Assembly (NCBI RefSeq): GCF_029392015.1
Contig: NZ_CP113925.1
Location: 2,170,001 to 2,234,000, forward strand
Direction of reading: 5' to 3'
Origin: Bifidobacterium sp. ESL0728
Lineage (GTDB): Bacteria > Actinomycetota > Actinomycetes > Actinomycetales > Bifidobacteriaceae
DNA length: 64,000 bases
The stretch's first letter is position 1. Every line of letters begins with the position of its first letter. A model generated the notes under the pieces. That model was not told the origin of the DNA. It did no database searches and worked only from the letters and a program-made list of their open reading frames with translations. The translations under genes and the position numbers were made by a program. This document shows, in pieces, positions 53,653 through 62,993 of the stretch.

Positions 53653-53663
53653 GCACCGGGGCC
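53630..53663. terminator. GC-rich stem-loop
   Basis: GGCCCCGGCGCTT and AAGCACCGGGGCC form a 13-bp stem with one mismatch and an 8-base loop, downstream of gpsA (minus) or at the end of the possible leader peptide (plus). No T-run on either strand. Confidence 0.65.
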
Positions 53664-53706
53664 GAGGTTTATCTAGCGGCAACTTCACACGCCAGCATAC
53701 TGAGCG

Positions 53707-54705
53707 TTACTCTTCGGTGATATCGCCTTTGACCAATTCATGAAGCATCTGTTCGCAGGTCAGGCCGTGCGTGAGCACGTCGTTCATAGCGCTGGCAAGC
53801 GGGGTCGGCACACCGAGCTGCGCGCCCATGCGCACCACGGCTTCCGTCGTGGGGACGCCTTCGGCCACGCCATTGCTGACCTTCGTCGCTTCTTCGATGC
53901 TCATGCCGCGGCCAAGATTCGCGCCGAATGTGTAGTTGCGACTTAGGGGCGAACCGCAGGTCGCAATCAGGTCGCCAACCCCCGCAAGTCCTTGGAAAGT
54001 CTTGGATTCGGCGTGCGCGGCCTTGCCTAGTGCGGCAAGCTCCGCAAGTCCTCGCGTCTCGATCATCGCGGCCGTGTTCTCGCCATAACCTGCGCCCCGC
54101 GCCATACCCACCGCGAGCGCCACCACGTTCTTGAGCGAGCCGCACATCTCCACGCCGATGACGTCGGTGGTGACGAATGCCTTGAAATATGGGGTTCTGC
54201 AGGCTTGTGCCACGATTTTTGCGTTGTCGATATCGACGCTGGCCACCACCGTGGCGCTTGGCTGGCGGTCTGCGACCTCCTTGCTGAGGTTTGGCCCGGA
54301 AATCGCCACGAACCGCCCGGCAGGCAAGCCTCCCAGCGCTTCACGCACCACCTGATCCATGCGCTCGCCAGTGGTCCGTTCGATTCCCTTCATCAGCGAA
54401 ACCACGATGGATTCCGAGCCAATCAATGGCGCGAACAGTTCCAGCGCCTCACGCGCATGTTGGGCAGCGATGGCGACCACAACGATTCGCGCTTGACTTA
54501 CTGCTTCGGCCCGATCGCCAGTGGCAGTCATATTGTTTGGAAGGTGTTTGACGCTGGGAAGCCGCACAGCGTTGTAATGGTGGTCGCGTATGCCTTCGAC
54601 GATTTTCGGCTCGCGCGCCCACATCGTCACCTCGTTGCCCGCGTCCGCAAGCACCTGGCCGAACGCCGTTCCCCAAGCGCCTGCCCCGAGTACCGTCACC
54701 TTCAT
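53707..54705 (-). CDS. gpsA: Glycerol-3-phosphate dehydrogenase [NAD(P)+]
   Basis: Reduces dihydroxyacetone phosphate to sn-glycerol 3-phosphate for phospholipid synthesis. The Rossmann motif VTVLGAGAWGTAFGQVLADAG is at the N-terminus. AISGPNLSKEVA, GSLKNVVALAVGMARGAGYGENTAAMIETRGL (catalytic Lys in SLKN) and the C-terminal VVRMGAQLGVPTPLASAMNDVLTHG complete the family pattern. 332 residues, the standard length. The ATG at 54703-54705 has AAGGAG 7 bp upstream. It follows plsC on the same strand, which is consistent with a phospholipid pathway. Confidence 0.96.
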   Translation of the reverse strand: MKVTVLGAGAWGTAFGQVLADAGNEVTMWAREPKIVEGIRDHHYNAVRLPSVKHLPNNMTATGDRAEAVSQARIVVVAIAAQHAREALELFAPLIGSESIVVSLMKGIERTTGERMDQVVREALGGLPAGRFVAISGPNLSKEVADRQPSATVVASVDIDNAKIVAQACRTPYFKAFVTTDVIGVEMCGSLKNVVALAVGMARGAGYGENTAAMIETRGLAELAALGKAAHAESKTFQGLAGVGDLIATCGSPLSRNYTFGANLGRGMSIEEATKVSNGVAEGVPTTEAVVRMGAQLGVPTPLASAMNDVLTHGLTCEQMLHELVKGDITEE

Positions 54706-54886
54706 AATCTGCTCCTTTGCATCGCCGGTCTCTTCCATAATAGTTACGATTATCGTGTTCTGTCATGGATTTGTCCAACACATGCCCCGTCGTCAAGAAC
54801 TTATCCATTGTGCCGCAGCACCTGCAGCTTCGTCAATTTCGCGGCTAGTTCCCACACTTCGCGCACCAAGAATACCGAAACCGAAA

Positions 54887-55774
54887 TCAGCGACGCGGCT
54901 TGCGGCTCATCGTGCGGAAATCCCAATAGCCTTCGGCCGGCGGCTTCTCGCCGCGAATCTCGGCCATAATGACCTCCATGCGTTCACGGATGCGAGTGGT
55001 AAGCTCCGTTACCAGCTCCATCGGCGGCTCGACGCCCCACGAATCCATGTCTTTAAGCAGATCGCCGTAATCCAGCACGTCGTCGTAGCACATCACCACG
55101 TTCTTGCGCGGCCACGGCCACCAATGGTTGATGCTCGCCGCACCCCACGTCACCGAGCAATAGAGCGGTATCTGATAGCCAAGCCGGCGCGAGGCTTCAA
55201 GCGCGATGATGCCGACCCCATCCTTAAGGCTCATCGGCCATTTGAGCGGATCGCGCGAAAGCGTGCCTTCCGGCCAGACGGTCAGCGGACGGCCGGAGGT
55301 GAGAATATCGATGGATTCCTTCTCGATTTCGACGGCCTTGCCACTGCGGCGCGGCACCGGCTGCATGCCTACCAGCATGAACCACTTACCGATGATCGGC
55401 CAGTGCGACATCTCGGCCTTGGCCATATAGCGCGGGCGGCGACCCATGTGAAACAGTGCATCCATCGGAATAAAGACGTCATACATTGTCACATGCGTGG
55501 CGGCCGTGATGAACGGGCCTGTTTCAGGAACATGCTCAAGCCCCCAAGCGTAGTTCTTGCTGTGCATGCGGAGAATCGCGGAAACGGCGTCAAGCAACCG
55601 CTTGGTGCCCTTCGGGTTCTGCGCCTCGATCTCGGCAGTGTTCGCCTTGCGCGGGCCGGTGGGGAAATATTGCGTCGGATCGACCAAGTGATGACGCTTG
55701 CCCAGAAGCTCCACTTGCGCATCGCTCAAGGGTTTGACAGCCGAGCGCGGCGACGGTTTTCCTTTGGAAGTCAT
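54887..55774 (-). CDS. Lysophospholipid acyltransferase family protein (PlsC-like)
   Basis: A membrane-associated acyltransferase of 295 residues that probably acylates lysophosphatidic acid. The acyltransferase HX4D motif is THVTMYD; the later block motifs are the KAEMSHWPIIGKWFMLVGMQPVPR segment and WPEGTLSRDPLKW (EGT). Located immediately upstream of gpsA, whose product supplies the glycerol-3-phosphate backbone. No confident assignment to 1-acyl-G3P acyltransferase versus other lipid acyltransferases is possible. Confidence 0.88.
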   Translation of the reverse strand: MTSKGKPSPRSAVKPLSDAQVELLGKRHHLVDPTQYFPTGPRKANTAEIEAQNPKGTKRLLDAVSAILRMHSKNYAWGLEHVPETGPFITAATHVTMYDVFIPMDALFHMGRRPRYMAKAEMSHWPIIGKWFMLVGMQPVPRRSGKAVEIEKESIDILTSGRPLTVWPEGTLSRDPLKWPMSLKDGVGIIALEASRRLGYQIPLYCSVTWGAASINHWWPWPRKNVVMCYDDVLDYGDLLKDMDSWGVEPPMELVTELTTRIRERMEVIMAEIRGEKPPAEGYWDFRTMSRKPRR

Positions 55775-56082
55775 GCTCCCTATTGTGCCTCGGGGCTGCG
55801 AACTAAAGAATGCGGCCTGTCAGCCAAAAACAGAATTCCACTTCATATCAGCTTTAGGTTGACGTTGACAGAATTTATGAATAACCGCGGAAATAAAGAA
55901 ACGGCTGGAATATAGAGAAACATTGGATAAAAGCGACACGCCTACTCAATACCGACCGTCGGTATGTATAATGATGGCAACAGGATTTGATTGGTTCCGA
56001 TAGAACGCAATACATTCACTTATGCGCTTACTGACATATCGACCATCACAAATCCGACGACACTTTGTGAAGGAGGCACCGC
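55775..56082. other. Divergent promoter region of plsC and the TetR/MFS pair
   Basis: About 308 bp. It contains the TetR operator at 55949-55965 and AT-rich promoter-like DNA. GAAGGAGG lies before the tetR start. No further gene is seen. Confidence 0.6.
55949..55965. promoter_or_regulatory. TetR-type operator upstream of the regulator gene
   Basis: Perfect palindrome ATACCGAC-C-GTCGGTAT, 118 bp before the TetR gene. A near-identical dyad is upstream of the MFS gene (56941-56959), so both are probably bound by the regulator encoded between them. Confidence 0.82.
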
Positions 56083-56769
56083 ATGGCACGCAACGCACAT
56101 CCGGAGGTGACCAGGCGCCGCATACTCGACGCGGCGCAGAAACTGTTCGCCGCCAAAGGCTACGAAAACACCTCGATCCAAGACATTCTCGACGAACTCG
56201 GCGACCTCTCCAAAGGCGCGATATACCACCATTTCAAGTCCAAACTCGACATTCTCGAAGCCATCAGCGACGAAGACAACAAGAAATCCTACGCCCAATA
56301 CGACGCCCTTCTTCAACGTAAAGACCTTAACGGCCTGCAGAAAATCCGCGAACTTTTCCTAGGCACCATGACCGACCCGGAGCACGTCGAGCGCTTGAAA
56401 GGTGCGCTCTCCACGGCCAATGATCCGCAAAACCTTGCCGAAAGCATCGGGATGTGGACGCATACGCTGCCAAGCGGCCTGCGCAGACTCATTGATTGCG
56501 GTGTCGTCGACGGTTCCATCATCACGGACTATCCGCAGGAAGCCGCCGAACTGCTCACCCTACTGATGAACATGTGGTTCATGCCGAATTTCTACCCCGG
56601 CACCCGCAGCGAGTTGCGACACCGTGCACAATGCCTGGCCACCATCTGCGTCTCCATCGGGGTGCCTGCGATTACCCACGACATGATCGACCGGCTTGCC
56701 GATTTCTATTCGCAGATTCAGATTCCGGATTCAAAAGACGATGCCTCAAAGAGGCGGAAACAGCACTAA
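56083..56769 (+). CDS. TetR-family repressor of the adjacent MFS exporter
   Basis: A 228-residue regulator with HTH residues TRRRILDAAQKLFAAKGYENTSIQDILDELGDLSKGAIYHHFKSKLDILEA. The C-terminal ligand domain is not of a type I can name. AAGGAGG precedes the ATG. It is transcribed together with, or just upstream of, an MFS gene, and palindromes with the same ATACCG/CGGTAT half-sites stand before both genes, which supports a local drug-responsive switch. Confidence 0.9.
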   Translation: MARNAHPEVTRRRILDAAQKLFAAKGYENTSIQDILDELGDLSKGAIYHHFKSKLDILEAISDEDNKKSYAQYDALLQRKDLNGLQKIRELFLGTMTDPEHVERLKGALSTANDPQNLAESIGMWTHTLPSGLRRLIDCGVVDGSIITDYPQEAAELLTLLMNMWFMPNFYPGTRSELRHRAQCLATICVSIGVPAITHDMIDRLADFYSQIQIPDSKDDASKRRKQH

Positions 56770-56940
56770 AACCGGCAATAAACACGTTCAACGATAACGT
56801 TTCTGACGACGAAATCGAGGCCACAGCCCAAAGATAAAGAAACCTGCAGGCGGTATTTCCTGCAATTATTTGTTTACGCGTTTCAAAAGCTATCAGACTT
56901 CACCATAGAAGGCTATATGACATCAACAATTATTCTTTTA

Positions 56941-56959
56941 CATACCGTCAGTCGGTATG
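56941..56959. promoter_or_regulatory. TetR-type operator upstream of the MFS gene
   Basis: CATACCG-TCAGT-CGGTATG: 7-bp arms identical to those of the operator at 55949-55965. It lies 28 bp before the MFS ATG. Confidence 0.82.
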
Positions 56960-56987
56960 TAAATTTGGAAACTCTTCCGGAGAAACC

Positions 56988-58607
56988 ATGAACGACCCCA
57001 ACAATATCAACACCCAAAAAGTCGTAAGCGGGAACGAACCCGAAAACCTCACTCCCGCCGAAAGGTCCACACAAGCGCGGCCACAGCGAACCGACGATGC
57101 AAAAGACTGCAACGAATCCGGGCAAATGCGCAAACAGGCCGCCTCGCCGTTGCGTTCCGGCAATTTCATCCTGCTCATCGCCGGCCAGGGGCTCTCGCTT
57201 TTCGGCAACACGATGCTGCGCTTCGCCATGTCGATGTGGGTGCTCGACAAAACAGGTTCGGCCACCATTTTCGCTACGTTGCTTTCCCTCTCGATCGTCC
57301 CGACCATCCTGCTCATGCCGTTCGGCGGGGTCGTCGCCGACCGCGTCAACCGCCGGACCATGATGGTCGCGCTCGATGCCGTCAGCGGATGCGTGGTGCT
57401 TGCCGCAACCCTCGCTTTCGGCTTCATGCAAACCCATACCATCGTTTCAATCGCGGTGCTGCTTATCGCCCTTTCGGCGCTCAACGCACTCGAATCCCCG
57501 ACCGTCAGCGCCGCCATCCCCCAGATGCTCGGCCGAAAAGACATCGTGCTGCTGCGTCGCGCGCAAGCGATTTCCAGCCAGGTCAACTCCATCATGCAAA
57601 TCATCCCGACCTTCGCCGGCGGCGCGCTTTACGCGCTCATCGGTATCCGCACCATGATGGGTTCCACCACCATCTGCTTCTTCGCTACTGCGGGCTTGGA
57701 ATGCTTCATCAAACTTGGCAGCGTCCGCCATTACAAAGCAATAAACGAAAACATGTCCAAATCGCCATCAGACAAACCAACCAAAGCCCACCACAAAACA
57801 ACGATGCGAACGGCCGCAGAAAACACGACCAACGTAAAAGATATTTGCCAAGAACCCACAGCATTCTCCGTCACAGCAGCCACAGGCGATTCGGAATTGT
57901 CAGAATCTCAAACCGACATTCCGGTTGCCCATACCAGTATCCTCAAGCTTTTTCTTGCCGACGTCCGCGACGCCGCGGCATTCCTCAAAACAAACCCGAC
58001 ACTGCTGGAACTCGTTGCCGTCACCGCTGCGCTGAATTTCTTTCTCAACGGCGTCTCGTCCGTCGGCTCGCCGTATATCATCCGCACAACGCTCAATTTC
58101 GGGGCCGACGTCTACGGCTATTCCGACGGGATTATGAGCGTCGTTTCGCTGCTCGACACCCTTCTGACCACTGCTTTGGCCGCGAAACTGTTCATGCATC
58201 ATCTGCCGGCGACCATCTATTCCGCCGCCCTCTGCTTCGCGCCAATCGCCGTGATCTTCGCGCTGCCGGTAAGCAGGTGGGCGAAATTGGTCACGTTCAT
58301 CGCCGCGTTCTGCTTGGTCACGCTTTCTATCGATTTCACCAACATCATCGCCACCCCTACGTTTATGACGCTTATCCCCGACGAGCTGATGGGCAAGATC
58401 GGCGCGTTCATCTCCGCCGTCAGCCTTTGCGCGGCACCGCTGGGCCAGATGACTTACGGTCTGCTTTTCGACCGCATCGCGGTTACGCCGATCATGGCCG
58501 GCACCGGAATTTGCCTCGCTCTCGGAGCATTCGTCCTTACGCCAATGTGCAAAAGGTTCGGGAAAACTGACACACAACACGAAGACCAACAAATACCAGT
58601 CTTTTAA
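56988..58607 (+). CDS. MFS transporter, DHA3/macrolide-efflux-like
   Basis: A 539-residue MFS protein with about 12 helices. The opening FILLIAGQGLSLFGNTMLRFAMSMWVLDKTGSATIFATLLSLSIVPTILLMPFGGVVADRVNRR is typical of DHA3-type exporters (MefA, tetracycline-efflux relatives). A central cytosolic loop of ~85 Ser/Thr/Lys-rich residues (about 250-335) separates the two halves. A 55-residue N-terminal extension is hydrophilic. GGAG is 6 bp before the ATG. Cotranscribed with or controlled by the preceding TetR regulator. Macrolide export is only a family-level inference. Confidence 0.88.
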   Translation: MNDPNNINTQKVVSGNEPENLTPAERSTQARPQRTDDAKDCNESGQMRKQAASPLRSGNFILLIAGQGLSLFGNTMLRFAMSMWVLDKTGSATIFATLLSLSIVPTILLMPFGGVVADRVNRRTMMVALDAVSGCVVLAATLAFGFMQTHTIVSIAVLLIALSALNALESPTVSAAIPQMLGRKDIVLLRRAQAISSQVNSIMQIIPTFAGGALYALIGIRTMMGSTTICFFATAGLECFIKLGSVRHYKAINENMSKSPSDKPTKAHHKTTMRTAAENTTNVKDICQEPTAFSVTAATGDSELSESQTDIPVAHTSILKLFLADVRDAAAFLKTNPTLLELVAVTAALNFFLNGVSSVGSPYIIRTTLNFGADVYGYSDGIMSVVSLLDTLLTTALAAKLFMHHLPATIYSAALCFAPIAVIFALPVSRWAKLVTFIAAFCLVTLSIDFTNIIATPTFMTLIPDELMGKIGAFISAVSLCAAPLGQMTYGLLFDRIAVTPIMAGTGICLALGAFVLTPMCKRFGKTDTQHEDQQIPVF

Positions 58608-58618
58608 AACCCACGCAA

Positions 58619-60085
58619 TTACTCCTGCGGCGGGGCCGGCGGCGCGCCTACCAAACCGAGCCTGGTCAACGGGGATGCGGTCAATTGGCGCATGGCAAGC
58701 GTAAGCCCGAACATCAGGCAACCCACTCCGAGGATGGCGGCCATGGTCAATGCGCATGCACCGTTCTTGGCCCACACGGCCATCATCTCAAGCCCGGGAT
58801 AAATCTGCCAAAGCATATAACCGGCATAAGCGCAGGAGACGACGCCGAAAGTAATCATGATGCTGCCGATAATCTGTATGCCGGCCGACGACATACGGCT
58901 GCCGGGGCTGTCCATGCCGGATTTGCGCGTGAACACGAGCGCAAGCAGCATCAGGCCACCGCCGATCAGCAGCGACATCAATACGTCGGACGGACGATGC
59001 CAACGACCGACAATCACCGACGCGGCGACAAGGATGCTATACGCTGAACCAAGCAACGCGACCAACGCGCGCCAGACGCGCGGAACCGCAACCAGCAGCA
59101 CCAGTACCGACCCAACCGCAAGCAAGGTATGCCCTGAGGGAGCGCTGTTTTCGTGGGAGGAAAGGACACGGATGATCATCGGCCTCGGCAAAAGGCGTTT
59201 GAGCCATGCAGCGCCGTAAGCGACTGCGCCAAACACAGCCATCTGGCCAACCAGCCACCAACGTTTACGAACCGCCGCGATGATGAAGGCGAGAACGGCA
59301 ATCGTCAGGCTGACTACCACTATCACCACACCACGGTTGAACACATGTGAAACCGCAATAATCCAGCTAGGAGCGCTCGTTTTGAAGCTTTGCCATACGA
59401 TTTCGTCAAAGCTCTGCCCCTCCAGAGTGTGCACGCCGAACCAATAAATCGCGGCGGCCGATGCGAAGCAGAGCAGGGCAAGCACCAAGGCGAGAACACA
59501 GCTGGATATACGCGGATGGACGGTCAACGGGTCGATCTGGGCGAGCCCCTTTTCGATTTCGTCATCAGCCTTCGAATCGCCTCCGTTCGAGACCGAACCG
59601 GCAAACTCGATATCGGACTTCCCGGAATTTGCATCGGCCACGAAAGCATTCTCTTCCGAAACATTGCCGTCATCGTCGAACGTGGCGTTTTCAGTGCCGA
59701 AAGCAACGAAATTCACCGGCTCACCCTGGCTTGGCGGTGTGGCAAACTGATTGGCGGCAGGCTGAGCCTGAGGCGAACGGGCTGGCTGAGCCTGGTCCTG
59801 GTTTATCGGGCTATTCAACGGTTCATTGGCTGGCGCGGTTATTGGATTGCCGGCCGATTGACCTTCTGCAGAGGCCCCCGTTTGTGCGGCACTTTGAGCC
59901 GGACCGGAACTTTCGGGACGCGCCGGGGTTTCGGGCTGCACCCGAGGAGGTACGGAAATCTCGACTCTGGCCTTGTTCTTCGCTGCGACTTCGTCGGAAT
60001 TGCCTGCATTGCCGGAGGTGCCGGAGTTGCCGGAGTTGCCGGCCGGTGCGGCTTGTGGAACCTGTCCAGTGGAATCGTCAGTCAT
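58619..60085 (-). CDS. PAP2-family membrane phosphatase
   Basis: A 488-residue protein. The first ~190 residues are Ala/Ser/Pro/Gln-rich and probably disordered and cytosolic. A membrane part follows with the PAP2 signatures KRLLPRP (KX6RP), SSHENSAPSGHTLLAVGS (PSGH) and VIVGRWHRPSDVLMS (the GRWHxxxD variant of SRX5HX3D). Members dephosphorylate undecaprenyl-pyrophosphate, phosphatidic acid or related lipid phosphates; which one applies here is unknown. I used the ATG at 60083-60085 in preference to a GTG 21 bases upstream. It has no convincing ribosome site. It is convergent with the MFS gene, with only 11 bp between stops. Confidence 0.88.
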   Translation of the reverse strand: MTDDSTGQVPQAAPAGNSGNSGTSGNAGNSDEVAAKNKARVEISVPPRVQPETPARPESSGPAQSAAQTGASAEGQSAGNPITAPANEPLNSPINQDQAQPARSPQAQPAANQFATPPSQGEPVNFVAFGTENATFDDDGNVSEENAFVADANSGKSDIEFAGSVSNGGDSKADDEIEKGLAQIDPLTVHPRISSCVLALVLALLCFASAAAIYWFGVHTLEGQSFDEIVWQSFKTSAPSWIIAVSHVFNRGVVIVVVSLTIAVLAFIIAAVRKRWWLVGQMAVFGAVAYGAAWLKRLLPRPMIIRVLSSHENSAPSGHTLLAVGSVLVLLVAVPRVWRALVALLGSAYSILVAASVIVGRWHRPSDVLMSLLIGGGLMLLALVFTRKSGMDSPGSRMSSAGIQIIGSIMITFGVVSCAYAGYMLWQIYPGLEMMAVWAKNGACALTMAAILGVGCLMFGLTLAMRQLTASPLTRLGLVGAPPAPPQE

Positions 60086-60256
60086 GGTTTTCAGTTTAGA
60101 TGGCACAGACTACGAACGTGCATCCTTGCAAATCTCAAGCCGGAATATCCACAAGTCGGCCAAGCATACCGGGCCTATATGCCTATAACCCTATAACGCC
60201 GAGGCCTGAGACAGCGCTTACGAACGATCCGCCACGAGTAAAACTTCCCCGAACGT

Positions 60257-60283
60257 AAAAAGAGACCCGCCGAAGCGGGTCTC
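60257..60283 (-). terminator. Rho-independent terminator on the minus strand
   Basis: GAGACCCGC pairs perfectly with GCGGGTCTC around CGAA (a stable tetraloop type). On the minus strand it is followed by TTTTT. No annotated minus-strand gene ends here, so it must serve a small unit starting near 60420. Confidence 0.85.
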
Positions 60284-60312
60284 CTACAAGTCCAATCTGA
60301 AGGCAGATATCT

Positions 60313-60372
60313 TCACAACTCCATCGTCGTAACGGTAAGCTTTATCATCGGCCCGTTCAACGTAATAGTCAT
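60313..60372 (-). CDS. Possible 19-residue peptide in a small transcript (uncertain)
   Basis: MTITLNGPMIKLTVTTMEL, with an AAGG five bases before the ATG, lies between a minus-strand promoter (60426-60454) and the terminator at 60257-60283. An overlapping second frame, without a start codon, reads like coding sequence (DDYYVERADDKAYRYDDGVV) and could be a gene remnant. Whether the RNA encodes a peptide or is an sRNA cannot be told from sequence. Confidence 0.3.
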   Translation of the reverse strand: MTITLNGPMIKLTVTTMEL

Positions 60373-60425
60373 CGAGACCTTGTCTTTTTGTGGATCTGCC
60401 CTGTTCAGTTGTTCTTGTAGTTCAT

Positions 60426-60454
60426 ATTATGTATCATCTGCCCGGCCAATACAA
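60426..60454 (-). promoter_or_regulatory. Minus-strand sigma-70-type promoter of the small transcript
   Basis: Read on the minus strand, TTGTAT and CATAAT with a 17-bp spacer. Transcription would start around 60420 and reach the terminator after about 165 bases. Confidence 0.5.
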
Positions 60455-60743
60455 ATCAAAACCGACGTTTGTGCACTAATGGTAATTAACGTTTTCTTCT
60501 TCCCTGTAATGCACATAAAATGTTACGTTTTGGAATGTTCAACGAGCAGATTGTGCATTTTTGTCATTTCACTATTCCTGCAGCGTAACTATTGGAAATA
60601 CATAAAACAAACGTCATAATAAAGCGCTCTGTTTATGCACATTTAGAGCAAATCACGGTGTACGGAAAATCAGTTATCCACAATATGACGAATTCTGCGT
60701 TTCTTGGCTTCAATAGCTCTATGGCAATGCTTAGAGTAGGGAT

Positions 60744-62972
60744 ATGGCACAGATTTTTGACGCACCCTCGAAGGCGTTGCTCCGCAGCCAGATTGCCGAG
60801 CATATCGCCGAAACCGAGAAGACCGACAAGCGCAAGGCGCTGCCGGAGGAGCAGCCGCTGCCCGCAGACCGTTACTTTGATCGCGAGCTGAGTTGGCTCA
60901 AATTCAACAAACGCGTGCTCGAGATGGCGGAGGATCCTGAGGTTCCGCTGCTGGAACGCGCCAATTTTGCGGGTATTTTCGCCTCGAACCTCGACGAGTA
61001 CTTCATGGTGCGCGTCGCCGGGCTCAAGCGCCGTATCGACACCGGCATCGCCGTGACGTCGGCTTCCGGGTTGAGCCCGCGCCAACAGCTGCGTTCAATC
61101 AGCGAGACGGCTCACGAGCTGCAGGCCGAGCACGCCAACGAGGCTATCAAGCACATTCTGCCGGAACTGGCCAAGGAACACATCGTTTTGCTGAGCTGGG
61201 ACAAGCTCACGAGCGCCGAACAGGAACGTCTTTCGCGCTATTATCGCCAGCAGGTCTTCCCTGTGCTGACGCCGCTCGCTTTCGACCCGGCGCACCCCTT
61301 CCCGTACATTTCCGGCGGCTCGCTCAATCTCGCCGTCTTGGTGGAGAACCCGAACAGCGGCAAAACGCATTTCGCCCGCGTCAAGGTGCCGGACAACCTG
61401 AACCGTCTGGTTCCCGTCGACGACCTGACCGACGAGGAAAGCCGCGAGGAACGCTATGGCTTCATCACCATGGAGAACCTCATCATCGCCCACCTCGAAT
61501 CGCTCTTCCCCGGCATGATCATCAAGGAGGCGCGTTCGTTCCGCGTCACCCGTAACGAGGACATCGATGTCGAAGAGGACGATGCAGAGAACCTACTGAA
61601 CGCAATGGAGAAGGAACTGCTGCGCCGTCGCTTCGGACCACCGATCCGCCTCGAAATCAGCGACACCACCAGCCCGTTCCTTTCCCAGCTGTTGGCTCGA
61701 CGCCTGCGCGTCAATGAGGAGGAAATCTACCGTCTGCCAGCGCCGCTGGATATGAAACTCATGTTCGAGCTGCAAAACATCGACAGGCCGGACCTCAAGA
61801 ACAAACCGTTTATCCCGACCACCAACCGCCAGATCGCAACCGTTGAATCAAGCCGTGCGCAAGACATCTTCGCCGCCATCCGCGAGCGCGATATTTTGCT
61901 GCACCACCCTTATGATTCGTTCTCCACTTCGGTGCAGGCCTTCTTGGCCCAAGCCGCGGCCGATCCGAAAGTGCTGGCTATCAAGCAGACCCTTTACCGC
62001 ACCTCCAGCAATTCGCCGATCATCGACGCGCTGGTCGATGCGGCGCACGCCGGCAAGCAGGTCTTGGCGCTGGTCGAGATCAAAGCACGTTTCGACGAGG
62101 ACGCGAACATCGCCTGGGCGCGAAAGCTCGAACGTGCGGGTGTGCACGTCGTCTATGGCATTGTGGGTCTCAAAACCCACTGCAAGCTTTCTCTGGTCGT
62201 GCGCCAGGAGTCGGAAGGGCTACGCCGCTACTGCCACGTCGGCACCGGCAATTACAACCCGAAGACCGCCCGTCAGTACACCGACCTCGGTTTGCTGACC
62301 TGCGACCCGGTGGTCGGGCAGGATTTGACGCGCCTGTTCAACCAGCTTTCCGGCTATGCCCCACGTTCCAGCTTCCACAGGCTCTTGGTCGCCCCGCGTA
62401 CCGCCCGCAGCGGCCTCATCCAGCGCATTCGCCGCGAAGAGGACGCCGCACGTGCCGGCCATGAATCCTGGATCAAGATCAAGGTCAACTCCATCGTCGA
62501 CGAAAAGACCATCGACGCTCTCTACCGTGCCAGCCAAGCCGGCGTAAAGGTCGATATCGTGGTTCGCGGTATCTGTGGGCTGAAACCAGGAGTTCCGGGT
62601 TTGAGCGAGAACATTCGCGTGCATTCCATCCTCGGTCGCTTCCTCGAACACAGCCGTATTTACGCCTTCGCGAACTCCGCAGGCCCGCAGATCGGCGAAG
62701 GACCAGCCGCCGGACCGGAAGTCTGGATCGGCTCGGCCGACCTGATGCACCGCAACCTCGACCGTCGTGTGGAGGCGCTGGTACGTATCACCGACCCCGA
62801 GGAAATCACCTCGCTCATTGATTATGTCGATTTGCAAATGGCCGATACCACCTCGTCCTGGCATATGCAGCCGGACGGCACCTATATCCGCCATTCGCAC
62901 GATAAGGACGGCAAGCCTCTGGTCGATTGCCAGGAACTGTTGATCAAGACCCATCAACGTGGTCGAAAGTAA
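60744..62972 (+). CDS. ppk1: Polyphosphate kinase 1
   Basis: Makes inorganic polyphosphate from ATP. 742 residues, full length. The N-terminal [49 protein letters not shown] is highly conserved in the family. The catalytic histidines are in [14 protein letters not shown] (phosphorylated His) and [23 protein letters not shown]. The phospholipase-D-like C-terminal part contains [20 protein letters not shown] and [19 protein letters not shown]. The ATG at 60744 is preceded by GTAGGGAT, a close and weak ribosome site. A Nudix/phosphatase gene follows 21 bp downstream in the same direction. Confidence 0.96.
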   Translation: MAQIFDAPSKALLRSQIAEHIAETEKTDKRKALPEEQPLPADRYFDRELSWLKFNKRVLEMAEDPEVPLLERANFAGIFASNLDEYFMVRVAGLKRRIDTGIAVTSASGLSPRQQLRSISETAHELQAEHANEAIKHILPELAKEHIVLLSWDKLTSAEQERLSRYYRQQVFPVLTPLAFDPAHPFPYISGGSLNLAVLVENPNSGKTHFARVKVPDNLNRLVPVDDLTDEESREERYGFITMENLIIAHLESLFPGMIIKEARSFRVTRNEDIDVEEDDAENLLNAMEKELLRRRFGPPIRLEISDTTSPFLSQLLARRLRVNEEEIYRLPAPLDMKLMFELQNIDRPDLKNKPFIPTTNRQIATVESSRAQDIFAAIRERDILLHHPYDSFSTSVQAFLAQAAADPKVLAIKQTLYRTSSNSPIIDALVDAAHAGKQVLALVEIKARFDEDANIAWARKLERAGVHVVYGIVGLKTHCKLSLVVRQESEGLRRYCHVGTGNYNPKTARQYTDLGLLTCDPVVGQDLTRLFNQLSGYAPRSSFHRLLVAPRTARSGLIQRIRREEDAARAGHESWIKIKVNSIVDEKTIDALYRASQAGVKVDIVVRGICGLKPGVPGLSENIRVHSILGRFLEHSRIYAFANSAGPQIGEGPAAGPEVWIGSADLMHRNLDRRVEALVRITDPEEITSLIDYVDLQMADTTSSWHMQPDGTYIRHSHDKDGKPLVDCQELLIKTHQRGRK

Positions 62973-62993
62973 CAATCAAGAAGCGGGCGGTAG

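Larger units (their letters stand above)
53349..53706. other. gpsA-ddl gap with leader-like structures
   Basis: 358 bp. On the plus strand it carries a TAGAAT element (~53507), a GGCCT/AGGCC hairpin (53555-53583), a 15-codon open frame and a strong GC hairpin, listed separately. On the minus strand it must hold the ddl promoter. Confidence 0.55.
60086..60743. other. Region between the PAP2 gene and ppk1 with a possible independent small transcript
   Basis: About 660 bp. The centre holds a minus-strand promoter and terminator that could bound a ~165-base RNA, listed separately. The outer parts (60086-60255 and 60455-60743) are AT-rich; no further gene is evident. Confidence 0.55.

Noticed and set aside
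57236..58570. Open frame of about 444 codons in another frame of the DHA3 MFS gene
   Set aside because: Arg/Pro/His-rich composition typical of an alternative-frame shadow; the MFS frame has the start, ribosome site and membrane helices.
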